This document shows positions 17,854 to 25,992 of a stretch of DNA of 64,000 nt, one piece after another. The translations under genes and the position numbers were made by a program. Within the stretch, counting starts at the first letter, position 1. Every line of letters begins with the position of its first letter. This DNA is from Flavobacterium rivuli WB 3.3-2 = DSM 21788 (GTDB taxonomy: Bacteria; Bacteroidota; Bacteroidia; Flavobacteriales; Flavobacteriaceae). The notes under the pieces were generated by a model. The model did not search any database and was not told the origin of the DNA. It saw only the letters and a list, made by a program, of their open reading frames with translations. The DNA lies in contig NZ_KB899974.1 of assembly GCF_000378485.1 (NCBI RefSeq), positions 62,001 through 126,000 of the forward strand, read 5' to 3'.

Positions 17854-18141
17854 TTTAAATTATACATTTAACGTTATGATAAGTTAAATCTTAAGCGAAT
17901 ATTTTAGTATTCTTTCTTAAAGAAATCTAATGATTTTTGTACATTTTTTTAAAATATATAAAAAAGAAAAACACTTCACGAGATACTGATGTAGCGATTA
18001 AATGAACTTTTATTAAATTATAATTATTTTAATTTAATAAAGTCTCATTGTCTCAGCTACTCTTAAGATTAGCTTAAACTCAAGTTGCTCAGCCAATTTA
18101 GCCGTTTCGCCGCCGTTATTTTGTCATATAATACAGCGGAC

Positions 18142-20169
18142 ATGAATATTAATAAATCAATTAAATCAGGGATTAGAGTTTCTAAAAGGTTTGGACTTCT
18201 ATATAATTTTATAGCAGGTTTTTTACTGTTGTCGTTCCTGCTCAGGCTTGTGTTTTTTATATGGCAATATAATGAGGTTTCGTGGCAGCCATTTGCATTT
18301 ATAGAAACTATGGCAGCCGGATTATTTTTTGATCTTGGTGTATGCAGCTTTATTGCATTACCATCTGTGCTTTATGTTTTTTTACTTCCTAACCGCTTTA
18401 TAGGTTCTGTGGCAGATAAATCGCTTACCTATTTTTTCTTTACACTTACAATACTGGTGCTGGCATTTACATTTTTTGCCGAGATTACTTTTTGGGAGGA
18501 GTTTCGCACCCGTTTTAATTTTATAGCAGTAGATTATTTAATATATACAAACGAGGTTATAAGTAACATTAAGGAGTCGTATCCGTTACCGGTGTTACTT
18601 GGTGGTGTGGTAGCGGTAACGGCTCTTATATTATTTATATTAGTAAAAAAAGGCATCTTTAAAGCTACGTTTACAACACAGGTTTCTTTTAGGCAAAGGG
18701 CTGTGGCACTTGCTTCTGCCGCGGCTGTAATGTTCTTTTACATAACTTTTATTAAAAATACTGATGCCGAATGGTCTGCTAACCGTTACAATAATGAGAT
18801 TTCGAAGGCAGGCATTTATTCCTTTTTTGCAGAATTTAGGAATAACCGTATGGACTACGCCGATTTCTATACAACAATAAGCGATTCGAAAGCTTTTGCT
18901 ATGGCGCGCAATGAGGTTAAAGAAACCAGTTCGCAATTTAAAGATCAGGGAAATTCTATACTAAGAAATGTAGATAATACAGGTGTAGAAGCCAAGCCTA
19001 ACGTGGTTTTTATATTGATGGAAAGCATGAGCGCCTCATTTATGGCAGAGTTTGGCAATGCCAAAAACATAACGCCTAATATGGATGCGCTGGCACAAAA
19101 TAGTATACTGTTTAGTAACCTATATGCAACAGGAACCCGTACTGTGCGGGGTATGGAGGCTGTAACGCTATGTATACCACCCACACCGGGTCAAAGCATT
19201 GTAAAACGCCCCGATAATCACGGGCTGCTTACAGTACAATCGGTCTTTAAAGAACATGATTATAAAAGCAACTTTTTTTATGGAGGCGATGGCTATTTCG
19301 ACAATATGAACAGTTATTTTGGCGGTAATGGTTTTACAATTTACGACCGCGGGCACGGCAGTGTGCTAAGCGATGATATTAAAACCACCCGTCACCATAT
19401 TGAAGATACAGATGTAACCTTTGAAAATGCGTGGGGAATTTGCGACGGCGACATCTATAAAAAAATGATAGCAGTTGCCGATGAGCATTATGCTAAAGGT
19501 GAGCCTTTTTTTAATTTTGTGATGACTACCAGTAACCATAAACCCTATACATATCCGGCAGGAAAAATAGACATTCCATCGGGTACGGGGCGCGATGGTG
19601 CCGTAAAATATGCCGATTATGCAGTGGGGCAAATGCTTCGCGAGGCCAAAACAAAACCGTGGTTTAAAAATACGGTATTTGTATTAATAGCCGACCATTG
19701 CGCCAGTAGTGCCGGTAAGGATGAAATAGATGTGGCTAACTATCATATACCTGCCATGATATACAACCTGCCTAATGGGATTAATGAGAAAATTACCAAA
19801 CAGTGCTCGCAAATAGATCTTTTTCCTACTTTGTTCGCGCTGTTGCATTGGGATTATAGTTCTAACTTTTTTGGTAAAGATGTATTACAATCACAGTTTA
19901 CTAACAGGGCGCTTATGGGCACGTACCGAAAACTTACACTTATGAAGGATAATAAGGTATTGATACTTAGTGACCAGAAGAAACAGCACTTCTATAATTA
20001 TAACGTAAAAGACAACAACCTTACGCTGCAAACAATGAATAAGCCCTTTTTAAACGAAGCTATCTCATGGTATCAGAGCGCTGATTATTTATTTGTACAT
20101 AAACTACTTAGAGAGCAACCCGCACATAATGTCTTTGTTGCAGCTAACACTTTAAAAAAAACCAACTAA
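18142..20169 (+). CDS. LtaS-like sulfatase-fold membrane phosphotransferase
   Basis: From ATG 18142 (MNINKSIKSG) the protein has 675 aa; an upstream in-frame ATG at 18085 is less likely. Five membrane helices occupy about 1-225, followed by a periplasmic alkaline-phosphatase-type domain: metal-binding VFILMESMSAS, the nucleophile Thr in TGTRTVRGMEA, and the late ADHCAS metal site. The architecture is that of lipoteichoic acid synthase and of Gram-negative relatives that transfer phosphoglycerol or phosphoethanolamine onto envelope glycans. In a Bacteroidota there is no lipoteichoic acid, so the acceptor is unknown. The PAP2 phosphatase gene lies close downstream and may process the diacylglycerol product or a related lipid phosphate. 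Confidence 0.88.
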   Translation: MNINKSIKSGIRVSKRFGLLYNFIAGFLLLSFLLRLVFFIWQYNEVSWQPFAFIETMAAGLFFDLGVCSFIALPSVLYVFLLPNRFIGSVADKSLTYFFFTLTILVLAFTFFAEITFWEEFRTRFNFIAVDYLIYTNEVISNIKESYPLPVLLGGVVAVTALILFILVKKGIFKATFTTQVSFRQRAVALASAAAVMFFYITFIKNTDAEWSANRYNNEISKAGIYSFFAEFRNNRMDYADFYTTISDSKAFAMARNEVKETSSQFKDQGNSILRNVDNTGVEAKPNVVFILMESMSASFMAEFGNAKNITPNMDALAQNSILFSNLYATGTRTVRGMEAVTLCIPPTPGQSIVKRPDNHGLLTVQSVFKEHDYKSNFFYGGDGYFDNMNSYFGGNGFTIYDRGHGSVLSDDIKTTRHHIEDTDVTFENAWGICDGDIYKKMIAVADEHYAKGEPFFNFVMTTSNHKPYTYPAGKIDIPSGTGRDGAVKYADYAVGQMLREAKTKPWFKNTVFVLIADHCASSAGKDEIDVANYHIPAMIYNLPNGINEKITKQCSQIDLFPTLFALLHWDYSSNFFGKDVLQSQFTNRALMGTYRKLTLMKDNKVLILSDQKKQHFYNYNVKDNNLTLQTMNKPFLNEAISWYQSADYLFVHKLLREQPAHNVFVAANTLKKTN

Positions 20170-20245
20170 ATTATATGAGATAAAATTACGTAGAGCCTGC
20201 CTGCTTATGGGTGGACAGGAACTTAACACCCTAAATTTTTATCTT

Positions 20246-21019
20246 ATGTTTAAATCACTTATGCTATTGTGGCTGTTGCTTACCGCCACAATTACTCACA
20301 GCCAAAGCTTTGTAAATGCCACTACAGATACCGTTATTATTTGCAAACCAAAAACAGGTAACTTAAAATTTAATTATAAACAACTTATTATTCCCGGTGT
20401 ATTAATAGGGTATGGAACCTATGCGCTGGAAAGTGGACAACTTAAAAGTTTTAACCGTCAGTTACAAAAAGAAGTAACTGAAGATATAGACAATAAATTA
20501 ACGATAGACGACTTTTCTCAATATGTACCTATGGCATCTGTATTTGCATTGCATGCACTGGGTGTAAAAAGTAAAAATACCTATAAAGACCAGGCACTAA
20601 TAATGGCAACGTCATATCTTATTTTAAGCACTACAGTATTTAGCTTAAAATCGTTAACACACGAAATGAGGCCGGATGGTACCACCGCAAACTCTTTTCC
20701 GTCTGGCCATACTGCCAATGCTTTTGCCGGTGCAGAGTTTATGTGGCAGGAGTATAAAGATGAGTCTGTATGGTATGGTATATCAGGTTATTTAATTGCA
20801 ACAGGTACGGGGGCTTTCAGGGTATATAATAACCGCCACTGGCTTAGCGATGTAGCAGCCGGTGCAGGTATTGGTATACTAAGTACTAAGATAGCATACT
20901 GGGTTAGCCCATTTTTAAAAGATAAACTATTTGGTCAGAAAGATAGTAACGTATCAACATCTATGATGCCATTTTACAATGGCAGCCAGGTGGGGGTGGG
21001 TATGGTTGTTCAATTTTAA
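20246..21019 (+). CDS. PAP2-superfamily phosphatase, exported
   Basis: Starting at ATG 20246 gives 257 aa with a clear signal peptide (MFKSLMLLWLLLTATITHSQ); the longer frame from 20207 would put 13 polar residues before it. The acid-phosphatase/PAP2 signature is complete: KSLTHEMRP, PSGHTANAF and RVYNNRHWLSD, with both catalytic His present. It should dephosphorylate lipid phosphates or similar substrates in the periplasm. The gene is just downstream of the LtaS-like gene, in the same direction. Confidence 0.9.
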   Translation: MFKSLMLLWLLLTATITHSQSFVNATTDTVIICKPKTGNLKFNYKQLIIPGVLIGYGTYALESGQLKSFNRQLQKEVTEDIDNKLTIDDFSQYVPMASVFALHALGVKSKNTYKDQALIMATSYLILSTTVFSLKSLTHEMRPDGTTANSFPSGHTANAFAGAEFMWQEYKDESVWYGISGYLIATGTGAFRVYNNRHWLSDVAAGAGIGILSTKIAYWVSPFLKDKLFGQKDSNVSTSMMPFYNGSQVGVGMVVQF

Positions 21020-21124
21020 GATTATACTTTTTCAAATTAAAAATGAACTAATTATTAAATTGTTTTACATGATTTTACAACATAATATTTAATAAATTGC
21101 CTTATCAAAATGGACAATTATTTC

Positions 21125-21802
21125 ATGGCAAAAGAAATCCTAATAGTAGAAGACCAGGCCGGTATTTCTAACTTTTTACAACAGGGCTTAACCGAAGAAG
21201 GTTACAATATTACTGTTGAGGCGAGCGGCGATAACGGGCTCATTGCTGCACTAAATAATCCGTATGACCTTATACTGCTCGACTGGATGCTGCCTAAATT
21301 GTCCGGTCTGGAGATTTGTAAGACCATTCGTAAGTCGAATAAAGTTACGCCTATTATTTTTCTGACTGCCAAAGATACTGTACAGGAAACCGTTGCCGGG
21401 CTGCAAAGTGGCGCTAACGATTATATTAAAAAACCCTTTAGTTTTGAGGAGTTATTAGAGCGCATAAAAGTACAGTTTAGGAATACTGTTGATGATAAAA
21501 CGGAATATACATTAGGGCCTGTTTCCCTAAAGACAGGTACCCACCAGGTTTTTAATGCCGATGGCGAAGTATTGCTTACGCAAAAGGAATTTGCTCTGCT
21601 CGAATTTTTATTAAAGAACAAAGGTACTGTGTGTACCCGTACCGATATTATACAGCAGGTATGGAACATTCATTTTGATTATGATACAGGAGTAATTGAT
21701 GTTTTTATAAACGGTATCCGTAAGAAACTGGGCTTTACCAAAGAAGAAAGTTATATAAAAACCGTGCGTGGTGTGGGCTACATAGCTAACGAAACAGAAT
21801 AA
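21125..21802 (+). CDS. OmpR/PhoB-family response regulator
   Basis: From ATG 21125 (MAKEILIVEDQ) the protein has 225 aa: a receiver domain with phospho-acceptor Asp in LILLDWMLPK and Lys in YIKKPFSF, then a winged-helix DNA-binding domain (LTQKEFALLEFLLKN ... VRGVGYIAN). It is followed after 4 bp by its histidine kinase, the usual pair arrangement. Targets may include the adjacent envelope genes; that is inferred from position only. Confidence 0.95.
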   Translation: MAKEILIVEDQAGISNFLQQGLTEEGYNITVEASGDNGLIAALNNPYDLILLDWMLPKLSGLEICKTIRKSNKVTPIIFLTAKDTVQETVAGLQSGANDYIKKPFSFEELLERIKVQFRNTVDDKTEYTLGPVSLKTGTHQVFNADGEVLLTQKEFALLEFLLKNKGTVCTRTDIIQQVWNIHFDYDTGVIDVFINGIRKKLGFTKEESYIKTVRGVGYIANETE

Positions 21803-21806
21803 AACT

Positions 21807-23192
21807 ATGGCACCATTATCTTTTAAAAACCGTATTGCGGTATATAACCTTGCAGGTGCAGCCACGCTGGTGCTGGTGGTGTTTATAGTTATTTACCACA
21901 TTGTTTCTGCTGCGGTAAATTATGATATTAATCAGGATTTGCAGTTAGAGATAGACAGCCATACAAGTTTTGTAGCTAAACAACAGCCATTTGAGCGTTT
22001 TACAGGGGTAAATGAGTGGGACGAAAGCGAACATAAGGCTATAGTTATTAACCCTGTTTTTGTACAGATATTTGATACTAATGGTAAAAGCATTGAGAAA
22101 TCACCCAATCTTAATGGTGCCAATTTAAAATGGAGCTACAGCCAACATGATAAATATACAGATACATTTGTATCTGGCATTGCCATACGGCAGCAAATGG
22201 CAAAATTGTTAAATAACGGTGAGGTAAAGGGATATGTTATAATTGCCATGTCGGTAGAACTGCCACATCGCGTGCTTAATAATTTATTATTCGTGCTTTG
22301 GGTTACTTATCCAATAGTGCTGCTTGTGCTCTTTGTTATTACGCGTATTATAGCAGGCAAAAGTATTGCACCGGCACTTAATATTATTAGTACTACAAAA
22401 AAGATTACCGAAAACAGTATTGATAAACGTATAGCACTACCTGTTAACAGGGATGAGTTGTATATGCTGTCGGCCACAATAAATGAGTTGCTGGAAAGGA
22501 TAGAGAATGCCATAACACGCGAAAAACAATTTGCATCTCATGCATCGCATGAGTTACGCACGCCGCTTGCAATAATTCGCGGCACACTCGAAGTTTTAAT
22601 ACGCAAACCCCGAGAAACCGCCGAGTATGTAGAAAAAATAAACTATTGTATTGTTGAGGTTAACCGCCTTACAACAATGGTTGAGCAACTTTTGCTGCTG
22701 GCACGTTTTGAAAGTAATAAGGCGGCACTGCAGCTTAAAAGTACAGCGTTAGACGAAATTATTTTACAGGCTATGGAACGGTATTCGCCCGAAATTAAAT
22801 CTAAAAATATAAGCGTTAATTTCAGTTTTAAAGATCACTTTTATGTTGTTACTGATGCTGCCATGGCAGCCATAATTATAGAAAATCTGCTTTCTAATGC
22901 TATTAAATACAGCTATGATGACGGCCATATTGATATAACACTTGTGCAAAATAGTGCTGATGTTACGTGTATGATAACAGATAATGGCAGGGGCATTGCA
23001 AAAGAAGACCTTAACCGGGTGTATGAACAATTTTACCGGTCTGAAGCTACAGAGCATACAGCTATTAAAGGCACTGGATTGGGGCTATCTATAGTAAAAC
23101 GTTTATGCGATATGCTGGGTGCAACTATAGCATTAAATAGCGAAAAGGGGAGTGGTACTACCGTAGCGCTGACTTTTAAGTCGGGTAATTAA
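21807..23192 (+). CDS. Sensor histidine kinase paired with the OmpR-type regulator
   Basis: The 461-aa protein has two membrane helices (about 14-34 and 163-185) around a periplasmic domain of roughly 125 residues, HAMP (about 186-240), HisKA with His in ASHASHELRTP (about 247), and HATPase with NLLSNAIKYS, DNGRGIAK and GTGLGLSIV. It is 4 bp from its regulator. The periplasmic signal is unknown. Its stop abuts the stop of the convergent pseudouridine synthase gene with no spacer. Confidence 0.95.
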   Translation: MAPLSFKNRIAVYNLAGAATLVLVVFIVIYHIVSAAVNYDINQDLQLEIDSHTSFVAKQQPFERFTGVNEWDESEHKAIVINPVFVQIFDTNGKSIEKSPNLNGANLKWSYSQHDKYTDTFVSGIAIRQQMAKLLNNGEVKGYVIIAMSVELPHRVLNNLLFVLWVTYPIVLLVLFVITRIIAGKSIAPALNIISTTKKITENSIDKRIALPVNRDELYMLSATINELLERIENAITREKQFASHASHELRTPLAIIRGTLEVLIRKPRETAEYVEKINYCIVEVNRLTTMVEQLLLLARFESNKAALQLKSTALDEIILQAMERYSPEIKSKNISVNFSFKDHFYVVTDAAMAAIIIENLLSNAIKYSYDDGHIDITLVQNSADVTCMITDNGRGIAKEDLNRVYEQFYRSEATEHTAIKGTGLGLSIVKRLCDMLGATIALNSEKGSGTTVALTFKSGN

Positions 23193-23759
23193 TTATACTT
23201 GAAACGCTTCGACTTCTTTAACCTCGCCCGGTTGTAAATTTTCAAGTTGCACATTACCTATACGCACCCTTACTAACCGTAATGTAGGAAAACCAACTGC
23301 CGATGTCATTTTGCGCACCTGCCTGAATTTTCCTTCTGTAACTGTAACCGATAACCATGATGTGGGCCCATGGCGTTCGTCCCTGATTTTTTTGCCACGT
23401 AGTGGGAAATCCGGGATATCATTCAATAGGCGTGCTTCGCAGGGCAAAGTAATATATTTTGTCCCTTTAAAGCCTATTTCTACACCTTGCTTAAGTTTTT
23501 CTATAGCTTCCTGGTTTACCAGCCCATCTACCTGAACGTAATATTCTTTCTCCACTTTTTTACTGCGCACTATTTCGCTCATCATACCATCGGTAGTAAG
23601 CAGGAGCAGCCCTTCGCTGTCTTCGTCTAAGCGGCCTATAGCCATGGTACCTTCAGGAAAATCGTGCAGTTCGCCAAGAAGTTTTTTGTTGCGTTTAAGG
23701 TTATAAGTAAACTGACTAAGGTAACCGTAAGGCTTAAAAATTATAAAGTGGTGGTGCAT
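23193..23759 (-). CDS. RsuA/RluE-family rRNA pseudouridine synthase
   Basis: The 188-aa protein starts with HHFIIFKPYGYLSQF and has the catalytic Asp in AIGRLDEDSEGLLLL, plus the C-terminal GKFRQVRKM motif. It lacks an N-terminal S4 domain, as RluE does. RluE modifies U2457 of 23S rRNA in E. coli; the same target is likely but not proven. A -7-like TAAATTTG at 23770-23777 (minus strand) would give a very short leader. It converges exactly with the kinase gene on its left. Confidence 0.9.
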   Translation of the reverse strand: MHHHFIIFKPYGYLSQFTYNLKRNKKLLGELHDFPEGTMAIGRLDEDSEGLLLLTTDGMMSEIVRSKKVEKEYYVQVDGLVNQEAIEKLKQGVEIGFKGTKYITLPCEARLLNDIPDFPLRGKKIRDERHGPTSWLSVTVTEGKFRQVRKMTSAVGFPTLRLVRVRIGNVQLENLQPGEVKEVEAFQV

Positions 23760-23841
23760 GCTGTTAATCCAAATTTATTGGATTGCGAAAGTAAGGTAAC
23801 ACAACGAGGTTGCAAAATCATTTTAAGGGATTAAAATTATA

Positions 23842-23903
23842 TTCCATTTCGACGAAGGAGAAATCTCATATAGTGTAGAGATTTCTCCTTCGTCGAAATG
23901 GAA
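23842..23903. repeat. 26-bp perfect inverted repeat between lipoprotein and pseudouridine synthase genes
   Basis: The arm 23842-23867 (starting TTCCATTTCGACGAAGG) is the exact complement of 23878-23903, with a 10-nt AT-rich loop. A stem of this length is far stronger than a usual terminator. It ends 13 bp after the lipoprotein stop and can act as its terminator. The sequence type, with CTCCTTCGTCGAAATGG arms, looks like a dispersed intergenic palindrome, but no second copy lies in this window. Confidence 0.85.
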
Positions 23904-23916
23904 GAGCTAAAAAGAT

Positions 23917-24399
23917 TTATTTACACTCCACTTTAGGAATGGCATTTTCGGAAGTTGCAGCCTTATCCTTATAATGCCAAATACCATCTGGACCCTCGGC
24001 CATTTCGCCCATTTTAATTGAGGCATTGTTTGCGTCAAATATAATTACAAACTCTTCGAGATTAGTTGTGCCTTCTGCCTTTGCAGATAAAATGGTGTTA
24101 GCAATATTGTTTTTAATAGTACCTTTAAAATCGCCTGTTTTTTTGTCTTTGTAGTAAGGCAGCCATTTAAACGTACCGGTTATACTGTCGCCTTTTGTTT
24201 CTATATTAAGCAGTATACTATCGTTAACGGTTTTACCACCCTCTTTTATTTCGGTTACCTGCATATAGCATTGTTTAGTAACTACATCAGGTGCGGTTTG
24301 TTCTACAGTAGTCTGTTCGATAACGGTATCTGTGTTTTCTTTTTTTTGACAGCTAAACATTACAAGCCCGGCAGCAAGAAGTATTAATTTGTTTTTCAT
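23917..24399 (-). CDS. Small lipoprotein of unknown function
   Basis: The 160-aa protein has a lipoprotein signal with lipobox VMFSCQKK (Cys about 17), then a Thr/Glu-rich linker and a beta-rich domain (CYMQVTEIKEGGKTVND near 44-60, then GDSITGTFKWLPYYKDKKTGDFKG). The pattern of strands ending in polar turns resembles small lipocalin- or META-like lipoproteins of Bacteroidota, but no family can be named. It is likely attached to a membrane facing the periplasm. Confidence 0.82.
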   Translation of the reverse strand: MKNKLILLAAGLVMFSCQKKENTDTVIEQTTVEQTAPDVVTKQCYMQVTEIKEGGKTVNDSILLNIETKGDSITGTFKWLPYYKDKKTGDFKGTIKNNIANTILSAKAEGTTNLEEFVIIFDANNASIKMGEMAEGPDGIWHYKDKAATSENAIPKVECK

Positions 24400-24474
24400 A
24401 GTTTTATGTGTTTAATTGTTTTGTCTTTTTAGTGTGAAAAGTAAATCTATTCCCGTTAAAATTAAACTTTTACT

Positions 24475-24505
24475 CACAAAAAAAGAACCCTGTTAAGAGT
24501 TCTTT
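24475..24505 (-). terminator. Intrinsic terminator of the polyamine block
   Basis: AAAGAAC (24482-24488) pairs with GTTCTTT (24499-24505); in leftward reading the hairpin is followed by a T-run (TTCTTTTTTTG). It lies 28 bp after the stop of the acidic-tail protein gene. Confidence 0.65.
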
Positions 24506-24532
24506 AATATAAATATATTTTAGCAACAAAGA

Positions 24533-24964
24533 TTAGTCCTCATCGTCTTCATCCTCATCATCAGCAATATCGTGTTTTTTGCTGCGACGGCTGCCGCCTT
24601 CTTCGTCATCGTCATCATCATCTTCGTCTGCATCGCCATCAGTATCTGCGTCATCTTCTTTAGCCGGAGCATCGTCGTCATCGTCATTGTCATCAATTTC
24701 CAGTTCTTTCAATGCGTCAAGATCATCTGCCGGTTCATCAATATCGTCATCATCAAAGTTTTCAATCCTGTCAGCCAGTTTGGTACTTACTTTTACAAGG
24801 TAAATAGTATCTTCGGTTTTTACTTCAACAGCCTCAATAGTTTCATTTTTGGCATTTTTAAAGCGAATGATGTGCGAATCATCATAACCGTCAGGGAATC
24901 TTTCGACCAATAGGGTCAGGATTTCATTTGTTAGTTTAGCGTAATCAACAATAACTCTTTTCAT
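24533..24964 (-). CDS. Small protein with a long acidic Asp/Glu tail
   Basis: The 143-aa protein has an N-terminal folded part (about 1-68, MKRVIVDYAKLTNEILTLL) with predicted alternating helix and strand, and a C-terminal half made almost only of D, E, A and short linkers. A basic patch (GGSRRSKKHD) breaks the tail near 122-131. Proteins of this design are common in Bacteroidota and sit near polyamine or RNA-related genes, but their function is not known to me. It starts 7 bp after the deoxyhypusine-synthase-like gene, so it is in the same operon. The tail might bind a cationic partner such as polyamines; this is speculation. Confidence 0.85.
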   Translation of the reverse strand: MKRVIVDYAKLTNEILTLLVERFPDGYDDSHIIRFKNAKNETIEAVEVKTEDTIYLVKVSTKLADRIENFDDDDIDEPADDLDALKELEIDDNDDDDDAPAKEDDADTDGDADEDDDDDDEEGGSRRSKKHDIADDEDEDDED

Positions 24965-24971
24965 AAATCAA

Positions 24972-25943
24972 CTATAAATCTAATAAGTAAGCAAATATAA
25001 GAGGTGCAACGATAGTTGCATCAGATTCTATAATAAATTTTGGGGTATTAATGTCAAGTTTTCCCCATGTTATCTTTTCATTAGGCACAGCACCGGAGTA
25101 TGAACCATAACTTGTGGTAGAATCAGATATCTGGCAGAAGTAGCTCCAGAAAGGAACATCGTGCATTTCCATATCCTGGTAAAGCATAGGCACTACACAA
25201 ATAGGAAAATCACCGGCAATACCACCACCTATCTGGAAGAACCCAACACCATTGCTGCTGTTTTTTGTATACCAGTCTGCAAGGAATGCCATATACTCTA
25301 TACCACCTTTTACAGTAGTAGATTTTAATTCGCCCTTAATAACGTATGATGCAAAAATGTTACCCATAGTACTATCTTCCCATCCCGGTACAATAATAGG
25401 CAGGTTAGCCTCTGCTGCAGCATACATCCAGCTGTCTTTAAGGTCTATTTCATAGTACTCTTCAAGAACACCCGATAAAAGCATTTTGTACATAAATTCA
25501 TGTGGGAAATAGCTTTCTCCTTTATCATCTGCATCTTTCCATATTTTGTAAATATGTTTTTGCAGGCGGCGGAAAGCTTCATGCTCCGGTATACAGGTAT
25601 CTGTTACGCGGTTTAGTCCCCTTTCTAAAAGGTCCCATTCCTGCTGCGGTGTAAGGTCGCGGTAGTTAGGCACCCTTTCATAATGAGAGTGTGCTACCAG
25701 GTTCATTATATCTTCTTCAAGGTTAGCCCCTGTACACGATATGATCTGTACTTTATCTTTACGGATCATTTCTGCAAAAATTTTACCCAACTCGGCTGTA
25801 CTCATGGCACCGGCAAGTGTAACCATCATTTTTGCACCGTCCTGCAATTGCTTTTCATAAGCCTTTGCAGCATCTACAAGTGCCGCTGCATTAAAGTGCA
25901 GGTAGTACTTCTCGATAAACTGGCTAATAGGTCCTTTATTCAT
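24972..25943 (-). CDS. Deoxyhypusine-synthase-like protein, probable polyamine aminobutyltransferase
   Basis: At 323 aa it aligns by eye with deoxyhypusine synthase: the glycine-rich FFQIGGGIAG segment, SGAVPNEKITWGKLDI, which carries the Lys that forms the imine in the eukaryotic enzyme (SWGKI), and ESDATIVAPLI near the end. The eukaryotic KHHI segment after the glycines is replaced by AGDF, so the acceptor site differs. Bacteria lack eIF5A, so the substrate should be a small amine. Arginine decarboxylase lies 49 bp upstream on the same strand, which supports a role in making a longer polyamine such as homospermidine. Confidence 0.88.
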   Translation of the reverse strand: MNKGPISQFIEKYYLHFNAAALVDAAKAYEKQLQDGAKMMVTLAGAMSTAELGKIFAEMIRKDKVQIISCTGANLEEDIMNLVAHSHYERVPNYRDLTPQQEWDLLERGLNRVTDTCIPEHEAFRRLQKHIYKIWKDADDKGESYFPHEFMYKMLLSGVLEEYYEIDLKDSWMYAAAEANLPIIVPGWEDSTMGNIFASYVIKGELKSTTVKGGIEYMAFLADWYTKNSSNGVGFFQIGGGIAGDFPICVVPMLYQDMEMHDVPFWSYFCQISDSTTSYGSYSGAVPNEKITWGKLDINTPKFIIESDATIVAPLIFAYLLDL

Positions 25944-25992
25944 TGTGTTCTTGTTTGTTGTTCTTTATTTTAAATTCAATTCTGTGTTCTAA

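Noticed and set aside
24579..24803. Poly-serine frame opposite the acidic-tail gene
   Set aside because: Runs of GAT/GAC Asp codons read as Ser-rich on the other strand; this is an artefact of the repeat composition.
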